Part shown: piece by piece, positions 1 to 6,497 of the stretch
Numbering within the stretch: position 1 is the first letter of the stretch
Layout: each line of letters starts with the position of its first letter
The notes under the pieces: generated by a model
What the model was told of the DNA's origin: nothing
What the model saw: the letters and a program-made list of their open reading frames with translations, nothing else
Databases searched by the model: none
Made by a program: the position numbers and the translations under genes
DNA from: JAAZBW01 sp035647855
Lineage (GTDB): Bacteria; Actinomycetota; Actinomycetes; Actinomycetales; Actinomycetaceae
Assembly (NCBI GenBank): GCA_035647855.1
Contig: DASRMP010000060.1
Coordinates: forward strand, 1-33,450
Length of the DNA: 33,450 nt
Direction: 5' to 3'

Positions 1-62
1 GGGGCGGCGGGGTCGGCGGGAGTCGTGTCCCCGGTGGAGGGATCGACGAGGAAGAGCGCCAT
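1..62 (-). CDS. 5' end of an unidentified gene (partial)
   Basis: Only the first 20 codons lie in the window; on the minus strand they read MALFLVDPSTGDTTPADPAA and run off the left edge. The ATG is preceded at 7 nt by TAGTCT, a plausible -10 box, and no Shine-Dalgarno sequence is visible, so a leaderless start is likely, as for two other genes here. The fragment is too short to recognise a family. It lies downstream of the tRNA operon on the same strand, but the terminator at 117-141 separates the two. Confidence 0.4.
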   Translation of the reverse strand, partial: MALFLVDPSTGDTTPADPAA

Positions 63-116
63 ACGTCCGAGACTAACCCGATCGGCAGTCGGCTGGGAAT
101 CCTCCCCCGGAACAAC

Positions 117-141
117 GAACGCCCCGCGGGGCGGGGCGTTC
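117..141 (-). terminator. Hairpin terminator of the tRNA operon
   Basis: Perfect 10-bp inverted repeat, GAACGCCCCG and CGGGGCGTTC, around a 5-nt loop, starting 5 nt after the 3' end of tRNA-Phe. On the minus strand it is followed by GTTGTT, only weakly T-rich. Position and stem strength suit a terminator for the three-tRNA transcript. Confidence 0.7.
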
Positions 142-145
142 ACTG

Positions 146-218
146 TGGCTCCGACCGGGGTCGATCCGGTGACCTTCCGATTTTCAGTCGGACGCTCTAC
201 CAACTGAGCTACAGAGCC
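146..218 (-). tRNA. tRNA-Phe (GAA)
   Basis: A 73-nt cloverleaf reads on the minus strand: acceptor stem GGCTCTG with CGGAGCC, D-arm GCTCAGTTGGTAGAGC, anticodon stem TCCGA/TCGGA around loop CTGAAAA (anticodon GAA), T-arm with GGATCGACCCC, discriminator A. The 3' CCA is not encoded. It is the last of three co-oriented tRNA genes and is followed by a hairpin terminator. Confidence 0.96.
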
Positions 219-264
219 ATCAGACTCGCACGCCCGGCCTTTCCAGACCGGGCGGCTAACCTGG

Positions 265-338
265 CGACCCCGACGGGACTCGAACCCGCGACCTCCGCCG
301 TGACAGGGCGGCGCGCTAACCAACTGCGCTACGGGGCC
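265..338 (-). tRNA. tRNA-Asp (GTC)
   Basis: A 74-nt cloverleaf on the minus strand. The acceptor GGCCCCG pairs with CGGGGTC (one G-T pair), the anticodon stem CCGCC/GGCGG encloses CTGTCAC (anticodon GTC), the T-loop is GTTCGAGTC, and the discriminator is G, as is usual for Asp tRNAs. CCA is not encoded. It sits 46 nt upstream of tRNA-Phe in the same transcript. Confidence 0.96.
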
Positions 339-363
339 TCGTATTGAGGCACCTGTGTGCTCG

Positions 364-436
364 TACCCCCAACGGGATTCGAACCCGTGCTACCGCCGTG
401 AAAGGGCGGCGTCCTAGGCCTCTAGACGATGGGGGC
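364..436 (-). tRNA. tRNA-Glu (TTC)
   Basis: A 73-nt cloverleaf on the minus strand: acceptor GCCCCCA with TGGGGGT, anticodon stem CCGCC/GGCGG with loop CTTTCAC (anticodon TTC), T-loop GTTCGAATC, no encoded CCA. It is the first gene of the Glu-Asp-Phe operon, about 40 nt downstream of a recognisable -10/-35 pair. Confidence 0.96.
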
Positions 437-476
437 CCTAGGGCCTCCGACGCCTTCGCGCCGTCGAACCTCGGAT

Positions 477-506
477 AGCATACGAGAACGAGGGGCACAG
501 TTGCAA
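477..506 (-). promoter_or_regulatory. Promoter of the tRNA-Glu-Asp-Phe operon
   Basis: On the minus strand, TTGCAA (501-506) and TATGCT (477-482) are separated by 18 nt, close to the -35/-10 pattern of housekeeping sigma factors, and lie upstream of tRNA-Glu. The predicted 5' leader is about 33 nt. It faces away from the metallopeptidase gene starting at 573. Confidence 0.6.
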
Positions 507-572
507 AACCGTGGGGTATTGCCTCAGTCACATCCTCGAATGCGTACCGCCAAGCCTACCGGAGTTCCACTG

Positions 573-929
573 ATGGTCGAGATGTCCGAGAAGGACTTCG
601 AGAACGCTGTCGGCGATGCCCTGGACCTCATTCCCGAGGAACTCATGGCTCAGGTGGACAATGTCGTCTTCCTGATCGAGGAGGAGCCTCCCGGCGGCAT
701 CGAACCGGAGACTCTCGGGCTCTACGAGGGCACGCCTCTCACCGAGAGGGACGCGTGGTGGGCGACCGGGGCGCTGCCGGACAGGATTTACATCTACCGG
801 GGCCCAACGCTGCGCTTGTGCGAATCGGCCGAGGAAGTCATCGACGAGGTCCGCGTCACGGTGGTCCACGAGATCGCGCACCACTTCGGTATCGACGACG
901 AGCGGCTCCACGAGCTGGGATGGGACTGA
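573..929 (+). CDS. Minimal zinc metallopeptidase (Zincin_1-type)
   Basis: This 118-residue protein carries the zincin signature HEIAHHFGIDDERLHE near its C-terminus: H99 and H103 with E100 form HExxH, followed by the G-x-x-D pattern of the small metallopeptidase family often listed as metallopeptidase family protein (PF06262-like). The acidic N-terminal half contains the helix MSEKDFENAVGDALDLIPEE typical of that family. No signal peptide or membrane segment is seen, so it is probably cytosolic; its substrate is unknown. The ATG at 573 was chosen over an upstream in-frame ATG at 429 because that one lies inside the tRNA gene, and GGAG sits 8 nt before 573. A second ATG at 585 is possible. Confidence 0.88.
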   Translation: MVEMSEKDFENAVGDALDLIPEELMAQVDNVVFLIEEEPPGGIEPETLGLYEGTPLTERDAWWATGALPDRIYIYRGPTLRLCESAEEVIDEVRVTVVHEIAHHFGIDDERLHELGWD

Positions 930-960
930 GGCGCTGGGACTCAGGGCGCCCGGAGCGCAC

Positions 961-966
961 TAGGCT
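961..966 (+). promoter_or_regulatory. -10 box of a leaderless transcript for the MscS gene
   Basis: TAGGCT ends 6 nt before the ATG at 973, and no ribosome-binding site is present between them. In actinobacteria a TANNNT box 6-7 nt before the start codon commonly marks leaderless transcription starting at the A of ATG. Confidence 0.5.
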
Positions 967-972
967 GGTGCA

Positions 973-2697
973 ATGCTCGTGCTCCAGCTCCAAGATGATC
1001 TTCCGCTGCAGGACGGAGTGGGGGTGGCCGCCGAAGCGGCGGTCGACTTCCTGGCGGTGATTGCGGCCGGCCTCATCGGACTCGTTATCGGTGCGATCGT
1101 CTCGATCGTGCTGTCGGTGATGGGCGTCGCTCTGCGCCGTCGCCATCCGGGATTCGCGCCCTTCTCTCGCCGTCTGCGCATGCCGCAAAGAGTGCTGCTC
1201 CTCATTCTCGGAGCCGGGTTCGGCGTCCTGTTCGCCACGCAGGAAAGTGTGGTCGGCGAGGAGGTTCCCTGGCGCCCGGTCTTCGTCCAGGCGTTCTGGA
1301 TTGTCCTTCTGCTGGCGTTGGCGTACCTGCTCACCTCCCTGATGTTCGCGATCGAGGACGCGGTTCTCGCCAAGTTCGAGGGCAGCGAGGAGACTGGCTA
1401 CGCCCGTCGCGTCACGACCCAGATGCAGATGATCCGCCGCATCGTGATAGCGATCATCTGGACTTCGGCCGTCGTCGGCGGTCTCATGACCTTCCCCTCG
1501 TTCCGTGGCGTCGGCACCACCTTCTTCGCCTCCGCGGGCGTGGCCTCGTTGATCGCTGGTCTCGCCCTCCAGGGAGTCCTGGGCAACGTCTTCGCCGGAA
1601 TCCAGATCGCGTTCTCCGACTCGATCAGGGTGGGCGACGCCGTGATCGTGCAGGGCGAGTACGGCAGTATCGAGGAACTCACGCTCACCTACGTGGTGGT
1701 GCGCCTCTGGGACAACCGCCGCATCATCGTGCCCTCGGTGGACTTCTCCACCAAACCGTTCGAGAACTGGACCCGGCGCGATCCGGAACTGCTCGGCACC
1801 GTCTTCATGGACCTCGACTGGCTCACGCCCGTGCCGGCGCTACGGGTGGAATTGCAGCGGCTCGTCGAGTCCACGGATCTCTGGAACGGCAATACCTGCA
1901 CCCTGCAGGTCTTTGACGCCGTCGATGGCAAGGTCCGGACCCGCGCCGTCGTCTCCGCCGACTCACCGGGTGAACTCTGGGATCTGCGCTGCCTGGTGCG
2001 TGAGGGACTCGTCGAATGGACGCAGCGGAACGCGCGCTACTCGGTGCCGCGTTTGCGTATCGAGCCCGAGTCCGCGGCTGCGCCGTCGCCGGAGGAACGC
2101 GAGGAATTCATCGGAGACGTCGAGAGAGAGTGGGCGGAGACCCGTCCGGTTGAGGAGGAGGACGAGGAGTTCGTCGACGACGTCGTCGTCGACGCGACGA
2201 CGGATGACCCTGTCCTCGGCTGGCTGATGGGGCGTGACGACGCGCGCCGGGTCCGCAAGGACGCGGAGAGGGCCGACAAGCGTGCGGCGCGTGAGGACCC
2301 CGCCAGACTCGGTGCGCAGGATCGCGTCCTGCCGCGGCCGTCATCCGAGGGGACCGAACTCATCGACCCTGAGGAGTTCAGGCGCCGTGAGGATGGGGAG
2401 GATGGGGATGAACGCGACGAGCGGGGAGGGAAACGCGACGAACATGGGCCTCACCGCACCTCGATCATCCCCACCCCACCGGTAATCAAACCTGGAGCGG
2501 AGCGCCAGCTCACAGCAGAGTCGCGGCTGTTCTCAGGCTCTCCTGCGGCGGAGGAAAGGGCAAGACTGCTGAAAGGCCCCGGCGCCGAGGAGATGGCGCA
2601 GCGCGAGGCGACCACGATTCGTAGGTTGCGGGGTTCGCAGCCACTCGCGGATCCGTCCGGGGACGAGTCGGCCGACGGCGAGGAGAAGACCAAATGA
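973..2697 (+). CDS. MscS-family mechanosensitive ion channel
   Basis: Of 574 residues, the first half is an MscS core: several hydrophobic helices (about residues 25-50, 70-85, 100-120, 150-170), then the pore-lining helix with the Gly/Ala-rich stretch ASAGVASLIAGLALQGVLGN, and a beta domain around GIQIAFSDSIRVGDAVIV and the VPSVDFSTKPFENWTRR loop. This family opens under membrane tension and releases solutes on osmotic downshock. After about residue 360 comes a long, highly charged, low-complexity tail rich in Asp, Glu and Arg, absent from small MscS proteins and probably cytoplasmic. Its stop codon overlaps the msrB start (ATGA), so the two are likely co-transcribed. The exact paralogue type (MscS or YnaI-like) cannot be told. 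Confidence 0.92.
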   Translation: MLVLQLQDDLPLQDGVGVAAEAAVDFLAVIAAGLIGLVIGAIVSIVLSVMGVALRRRHPGFAPFSRRLRMPQRVLLLILGAGFGVLFATQESVVGEEVPWRPVFVQAFWIVLLLALAYLLTSLMFAIEDAVLAKFEGSEETGYARRVTTQMQMIRRIVIAIIWTSAVVGGLMTFPSFRGVGTTFFASAGVASLIAGLALQGVLGNVFAGIQIAFSDSIRVGDAVIVQGEYGSIEELTLTYVVVRLWDNRRIIVPSVDFSTKPFENWTRRDPELLGTVFMDLDWLTPVPALRVELQRLVESTDLWNGNTCTLQVFDAVDGKVRTRAVVSADSPGELWDLRCLVREGLVEWTQRNARYSVPRLRIEPESAAAPSPEEREEFIGDVEREWAETRPVEEEDEEFVDDVVVDATTDDPVLGWLMGRDDARRVRKDAERADKRAAREDPARLGAQDRVLPRPSSEGTELIDPEEFRRREDGEDGDERDERGGKRDEHGPHRTSIIPTPPVIKPGAERQLTAESRLFSGSPAAEERARLLKGPGAEEMAQREATTIRRLRGSQPLADPSGDESADGEEKTK

Positions 2698-3092
2698 CCG
2701 AGAAGATCACCCGAACGGACGCGGAGTGGCGCAAGCTGCTCTCGCCGGAGGAGTACAGAGTTCTGCGGCAGGCCGGCACCGAGCGCCCGTGGTCCGGAGA
2801 ACTGCTCGACGAAAACCGTGAGGGCATCTACCGCTGCCGAGCCTGCGGTGCCGAACTCTTCCGCTCCACCACCAAGTTCGACGCGCACTGCGGCTGGCCG
2901 AGCTTCTATGACCCGGAGGACTCGGACGCCGTCACGTTGTTGGAGGACAACTCGCTCGGGATGCGGCGGGTCGAGGTGCGGTGCGCGACCTGCGACTCAC
3001 ACCTGGGGCACGTGTTTCCGGACGCTCCGCAGACGCCAACCGGTAACCGCTACTGCATGAACTCGATCAGCCTGACGTTCGAGGAAGACTGA
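2694..3092 (+). CDS. msrB: Peptide-methionine (R)-S-oxide reductase MsrB
   Basis: At 132 residues this is a standard-length MsrB. The two zinc-binding CxxC pairs are C48/C51 (CRAC) and C97/C100 (CATC), and the catalytic cysteine is C121 in RYCMNSISL, which matches the family RYCxNS motif. C66 lies in the conserved AHCGWPSF segment. The enzyme reduces the R epimer of methionine sulfoxide in proteins, using thioredoxin-type reductants, and acts in the cytosol. It is translationally coupled to both neighbours: start overlaps the MscS stop by 4 nt, and its own stop shares one base with the next ATG. Confidence 0.96.
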   Translation: MTEKITRTDAEWRKLLSPEEYRVLRQAGTERPWSGELLDENREGIYRCRACGAELFRSTTKFDAHCGWPSFYDPEDSDAVTLLEDNSLGMRRVEVRCATCDSHLGHVFPDAPQTPTGNRYCMNSISLTFEED

Positions 3093-3877
3093 TGCGGGTC
3101 GCCACTTTCAACCTGCAGCACGGGACGGCTGCGCGTGGCACCGAGGGCTGGGGTCGCGTCCCGGACGCGAGCTCCCTCATCGGGCTGGCGGACGAGTTGC
3201 GTCCGCTCGAGATCGACGTCCTGTGCCTTCAGGAGGCGGACCAGGGGCAGGGCCGTTCCTCGGGACTGAACCAGACTGAGATCCTGGCCCGCGAACTGGG
3301 GATGGACCATTACCGGTTTGCCGCGTTCTTCCAGGGGTGGGTCGGGGGTCTGCGGCGTCAGCCGATGCGTTCCGACGCCGGCGGTCGCATGGCGTTCGGA
3401 ATCGCCACCCTTTCCCGTTTTCCCGTCTCGTCCTGGCACATTCACCCGATGCCACGCACGATTCCGGCGGTACGTTTCCAGCAGGGGACGATCCGGCGGC
3501 CGAGCAGTTTCGTGCGTTTCGTCGATACGACGCGAGTCCTCCTGGGAGCCGTGGTCGAGTCCCCGGACGGAGCAATCTCGGTGGCGAACACGCACCTCAC
3601 GCCCGAGCGGCGCATTGCGCGCAAGCAACTCGGGGACGTCATGCGGTCCGTGAACGCGCTCCCGGAGCCGCGTCTCCTTCTTGGCGATCTCTCGCTCGAC
3701 TCCGAGGAAGTCGCTCTCGAGACCCGGATGAACGCGCTCGCTTCCGGGCAGACCTATCCGTCGCAGAAACCCAGGCAACAGCCAGATCACATCCTCGGAA
3801 CCGGCGTGACCGCGCGGGATTCGGGAGACTCCTCCCTGCAGGTTTCCGACCACCGCCTGCTGTGGGCGGACATTTGA
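3092..3877 (+). CDS. Endonuclease/exonuclease/phosphatase (EEP) family protein
   Basis: A 261-residue EEP-fold hydrolase. Visible motifs in order are MRVATFNLQHG at the N-terminus (metal-binding Asn), CLQEAD with E48, the NTHLTPERR segment, LLLGDLSLD, and SDHRLLWADI at the C-terminus with the general-base His. The usual GDxN motif reads GDLS, which may alter catalysis. No signal peptide is seen. Members cleave phosphodiesters in nucleic acids, phospholipids or small molecules; which applies here is not apparent. It is the third gene of the MscS-msrB run and overlaps msrB by one base. Confidence 0.88.
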   Translation: MRVATFNLQHGTAARGTEGWGRVPDASSLIGLADELRPLEIDVLCLQEADQGQGRSSGLNQTEILARELGMDHYRFAAFFQGWVGGLRRQPMRSDAGGRMAFGIATLSRFPVSSWHIHPMPRTIPAVRFQQGTIRRPSSFVRFVDTTRVLLGAVVESPDGAISVANTHLTPERRIARKQLGDVMRSVNALPEPRLLLGDLSLDSEEVALETRMNALASGQTYPSQKPRQQPDHILGTGVTARDSGDSSLQVSDHRLLWADI

Positions 3878-3898
3878 GCGATTCTGCGGGGGAGTCTT

Positions 3899-4000
3899 GG
3901 CATTTTCGCCCGCGGCGGCATCCTCGCCCACTGTGGCGTCTTCGCCCGCGGGGGAGTCTTCGCCCGCGGCGGCATCTTCGCCCGCGGCGGCATCTTCCCG
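3899..4000. repeat. 18-bp tandem repeat, about six units
   Basis: Imperfect 18-bp units of the form CATCTTCGCCCGCGGCGG run between the EEP gene and the exporter gene. The last units are the most alike. No reading frame here looks like a real gene, although several are open because the unit length is a multiple of three. Confidence 0.8.
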
Positions 4001-4079
4001 CACGCGCGCGGGTCGGGTCCGGGACGACTCGGGGGTGAGCAGTGGGTGATCCATATTCCCCCACGCGCGCGGGTCGGGT
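4001..4079. repeat. Direct repeat pair CACGCGCGCGGGTCGGGT
   Basis: An exact 18-bp sequence occurs at 4001-4018 and 4062-4079, 61 bp apart. The second copy lies within codons 7-13 of the exporter gene, so the 5' end of that gene has probably been shaped by a local duplication. Confidence 0.75.
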
Positions 4080-5001
4080 GCCGAACTCCCGATATGCCGG
4101 TGCCATCGGGTTGTTCATTGCGGCCGGCATCACGCAGTACATCGGCGCGGCGATCGCCGTCGGCGCCTTCGAACACGTCCCCGCTTTGGCCGTCTCATGG
4201 TGGCGTATCGGGATCGCCGCAGTGGTCCTGCTGTTGTGGCGCCGGCCGTGGCGCCTCGATCGATCCTGGTGGGGCCAGGCGGCGGTGTTCGGCATCGTGC
4301 TCGCGACCATGAATGCGCTGTTCTACCTCGCCATTGCCCGGATTCCGCTGGGGACAGCGGTCGCGATCGAGTTCCTGGGACCCGTTGCTGTGGCTGCGCT
4401 GACCGGCCGGCAGTGGAATCAGCGGGTTGCGATCGTCACGGCGGCGCTCGGGGTCGTGGTCATTGGCGGCCTCGGCGTCGACTGGTCGCGTCCTGGAACT
4501 CCGGCCGGTCTCGCCTTCGCGCTGCTGGCCGGGGCAGCCTGGGGCGGATACATCCTGCTCGGCGCCCGGCTCGCCCACCGCACGAACGGTGTGGATGCTC
4601 TCTCTGTGGGGATGACGGCCGGCGCGATCGCGTTCCTCCCGCTTGCCTTCCTGACACCCGTCGCCACGTTCGGCGACCCGAGGCTCATGGGTTCACTCGT
4701 GCTGATCGCACTGCTCTCATCTGTTGTGCCCTACGTGGTGGACCAGCTCAACTTCGGCATTCTCCCCGCCGCGACATTCGCGATCCTGATGGCGCTCTTG
4801 CCGGCGACCTCGCTCGCTGTTGGGGCGTTCGCTCTCGCGCAGGTGCCGAACGTGTTCGAGCTTCTCGGGCTGGGTCTCGTCTCGGTCGCGGTTCTGCTCG
4901 CGAACCTGCCGGAGCGGAGGGCGGGCGGGCCGTCGTCGCCACGCAGGCCCGGCCGGGTGTTACCGGACGAGGCGGCACCGCCGTCGCAACTCGGCGGCTG
5001 A
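4042..5001 (+). CDS. EamA/DMT-family transporter, RhtA-like exporter
   Basis: A 319-residue protein with about ten hydrophobic helices in two EamA repeats, the usual drug/metabolite transporter architecture. The segments AGITQYIGAAIAVGAFEHV, FYLAIARIPLGTAVAIEFLG and VVPYVVDQLNFGILPAATFA resemble RhtA (threonine/homoserine exporter) most closely, so efflux of amino acids or related metabolites at the cytoplasmic membrane is the likely role. The GTG at 4042 is preceded by a weak GGGTGAG; no better start lies before the first helix. The last 30 residues are a charged, Pro/Arg-rich tail. Confidence 0.85.
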   Translation: MGDPYSPTRAGRVPNSRYAGAIGLFIAAGITQYIGAAIAVGAFEHVPALAVSWWRIGIAAVVLLLWRRPWRLDRSWWGQAAVFGIVLATMNALFYLAIARIPLGTAVAIEFLGPVAVAALTGRQWNQRVAIVTAALGVVVIGGLGVDWSRPGTPAGLAFALLAGAAWGGYILLGARLAHRTNGVDALSVGMTAGAIAFLPLAFLTPVATFGDPRLMGSLVLIALLSSVVPYVVDQLNFGILPAATFAILMALLPATSLAVGAFALAQVPNVFELLGLGLVSVAVLLANLPERRAGGPSSPRRPGRVLPDEAAPPSQLGG

Positions 5002-5049
5002 CCGGAGCAGCGCGCTGCGGCGTCCGCGCGAATCCTCCCTCGGGATTTT

Positions 5050-5410
5050 GAGGGCGCGCGTTCGTCACATCGGGGCGCACGTTCGTCACACCTCTTCCCA
5101 TCTCCCAACGCCGTGGCGCACGTTCGTCACATCGGGGCGCACGATCGTCACACCTCTTCCCATCTCCCAACGCTGTGGCGCACGTTCGTCACATGAGGGC
5201 GCACGATCGTCACATCAGGGCGCACGAGCGTCACACCGGCGGAGCGACGGCGCACGATCGTCACGAGAGGGCTGGCGTTCGTCACATCGGGGCGCACGTT
5301 CGTCACATCGGCGGAACCATGGCGCACGATCGTCACGAGAGGGCTGGCGTTCGTCACGATGGCGCAGTGACGTCACTGCGCCATCGTGACGATCGTGCGC
5401 CCTCGCGTTG
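5050..5410. repeat. Repeat family A, array 1 (GCGCACGWTCGTCAC)
   Basis: About a dozen copies of a 15-bp core, GCGCACG(T/A)TCGTCAC, all in one orientation, lead up to the palindrome at 5352-5391; one copy in the opposite orientation follows it (5387-5401). Spacing is 20-40 bp and irregular. Two units are embedded in a 62-bp tandem duplication whose shared segment CACCTCTTCCCATCTCCCAA begins at about 5089 and 5151. A lone reversed core lies at about 5846-5862. The reading frames across it are repeat translations, not genes. Confidence 0.88.
5352..5391. repeat. 40-bp perfect palindrome, copy 1
   Basis: CGTCACGATGGCGCAGTGAC is followed directly by its exact reverse complement with no spacer, centred between 5371 and 5372. 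It marks the point where the family A repeats switch strand. The same palindrome recurs exactly at 15737-15776 and with two mismatches at 17190-17229. Confidence 0.95.
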
Positions 5411-5430
5411 CAGCGGCGCCAAGACCCGCC

Positions 5431-5593
5431 GCTGCGGAAACTCGGACCCCCTTCCGGAGGGTCGGCAGTTGGCTGCGGAACCTCACTCACTGTCTGTCCG
5501 GCACGCTGCGGAACCTTACGCCCCATGCCCGGAGCCCGAGGTTCCGCAGCGAGCGATCCCGGCACAGCAGACGAGGTCCGAAGTTCCGCAGCC
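5431..5593. repeat. Repeat family C (GCTGCGGAACCTC), polarity-switching array
   Basis: Three forward units beginning GCTGCGGAA (at 5431, 5472 and 5505) face two reversed units ending TTCCGCAGC (5538-5550 and 5570-5593). The switch lies at about 5520-5537. The layout mirrors that of families A and B. Confidence 0.75.
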
Positions 5594-5595
5594 CG

Positions 5596-5665
5596 CTCCG
5601 GGGACGCAAAATGTCGGTTTGCGGCAGGATTTGGCCGCTCAAGCATGCATTTAGCGTCTCCGGAG
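5596..5665. repeat. Repeat family D hairpin, copy 1
   Basis: An 18-bp imperfect inverted repeat: CTCCGGGGACGCAAAATG at 5596-5613 and CATTTAGCGTCTCCGGAG at 5648-5665, spanning 70 nt. A second hairpin with the same arms and the same 70-nt span occurs at 6131-6200. Each directly follows the reversed arm of a family B or C array. Between 5666 and 5892 I see no gene, only the lone family A core. Confidence 0.8.
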
Positions 5666-5892
5666 TGCGGTGGAGGGCTGTGAAGGTGGGTGGGGTTCCG
5701 TAGTCACTTGAAGTTGGGCAGTGAATCCGGGGTTGGAGTCCGCTGCGGGGCGGGGAGTCGAGCGTGTGCCCGTGGTTGGTCGCGGACCGCCGCGGTTCCC
5801 GCGACCATTCCGCGTCCTGCGACCAGTGGCATCACAAACCGCCAATGTGACGAACGTGCGCCCTCGCGGCCGTGGACACCGAAGGTCGGTCG

Positions 5893-6118
5893 CTGGGGAA
5901 CTTCAGACCTCGTCTGGGCGGTGCGCTGGGGAGCTTCAGACCTTGTGGGGAACTTCGCACCCCGTAGTCGAGGTGAGAAGTTCCCCACTGAGCGGCCTCG
6001 GGGTAGCAGACGAGGTGCGAAGTTCCCCAGCGACGCCGGGTGAGTGGCAAGACGAGGTGCGAAGTTCCCCAGCGACCCGGTTCCGGGCCCCGAAGGAGGT
6101 GCGGAGTTCCCCAGCGAC
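5893..6118. repeat. Repeat family B, array 1 (CTGGGGAACTT...CCTCGTC)
   Basis: Forward units of about 23 bp, GCTGGGGAACTTCAGACCTC and relatives, at 5893, 5925 and 5947; reversed units ending AAGTTCCCCAGCGAC at about 5970, 6006, 6051 and 6096. The turn is a hairpin at 5947-5986 with arms GGGGAACTTC and GAAGTTCCCC. The whole block is closely related, in reverse complement, to the region around 16783-17010. Confidence 0.88.
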
Positions 6119-6130
6119 CTTGCTGAGGTA

Positions 6131-6200
6131 CTCCGGGGACGCTGGATGTGCGTTTGGAGCGGGAATTGGCCGTCGAGACATGCATTTAGCGCCCCCGGAG
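6131..6200. repeat. Repeat family D hairpin, copy 2
   Basis: Arms CTCCGGGGACGCTGGATG (6131-6148) and CATTTAGCGCCCCCGGAG (6183-6200), the same 70-nt span as copy 1. A third, single arm (GTAGCGTCTCCGGA) follows at about 6217-6231 and lacks a partner. Confidence 0.8.
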
Positions 6201-6309
6201 AGAGAGGGAGCATGCACGTAGCGTCTCCGGAAGTGCACGTGGAAAAGATCCGGTGTCTGGAGAGGGGTTTCCCGCGGCCGAAAATCCTCCGGCCGGGGAT
6301 CCGCCGGTT

Positions 6310-6480
6310 GGAGATCCGCCCGGACGGCGACGATGGTGCTGACGGACGAGAAGCTGAAGCCCTGCCGGCTGGAGATCCGCCCGGACGGAGAGGATGGTGC
6401 TGACGGACGAGCTGAAGCCCTGCCGTCTGAAGCCCTGCCGTCTGAAGCCCTGCTGGCTGAAGCCCCGCCGGCTGAACCCA
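6310..6480. repeat. Tandem repeats of about 60 bp and 15 bp
   Basis: A unit beginning GGAGATCCGCCCGGACGG is repeated at 6310 and 6371 (periods about 61 and 58 bp), then its end, GAAGCCCTGCCGTCT, is repeated about four times as 15-mers to 6475. The block begins 20 nt beyond the stop codon of the minus-strand DUF2207 gene. I see no gene between 6201 and 6497. Confidence 0.75.
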
Positions 6481-6497
6481 CCGAATGCCCGCAACCC

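Noticed and set aside
5050..5410. CRISPR array
   Set aside because: The repeated core is only about 15 bp, spacing is irregular, orientation flips at a palindrome, intervening segments are themselves repeated, and no cas genes are present.
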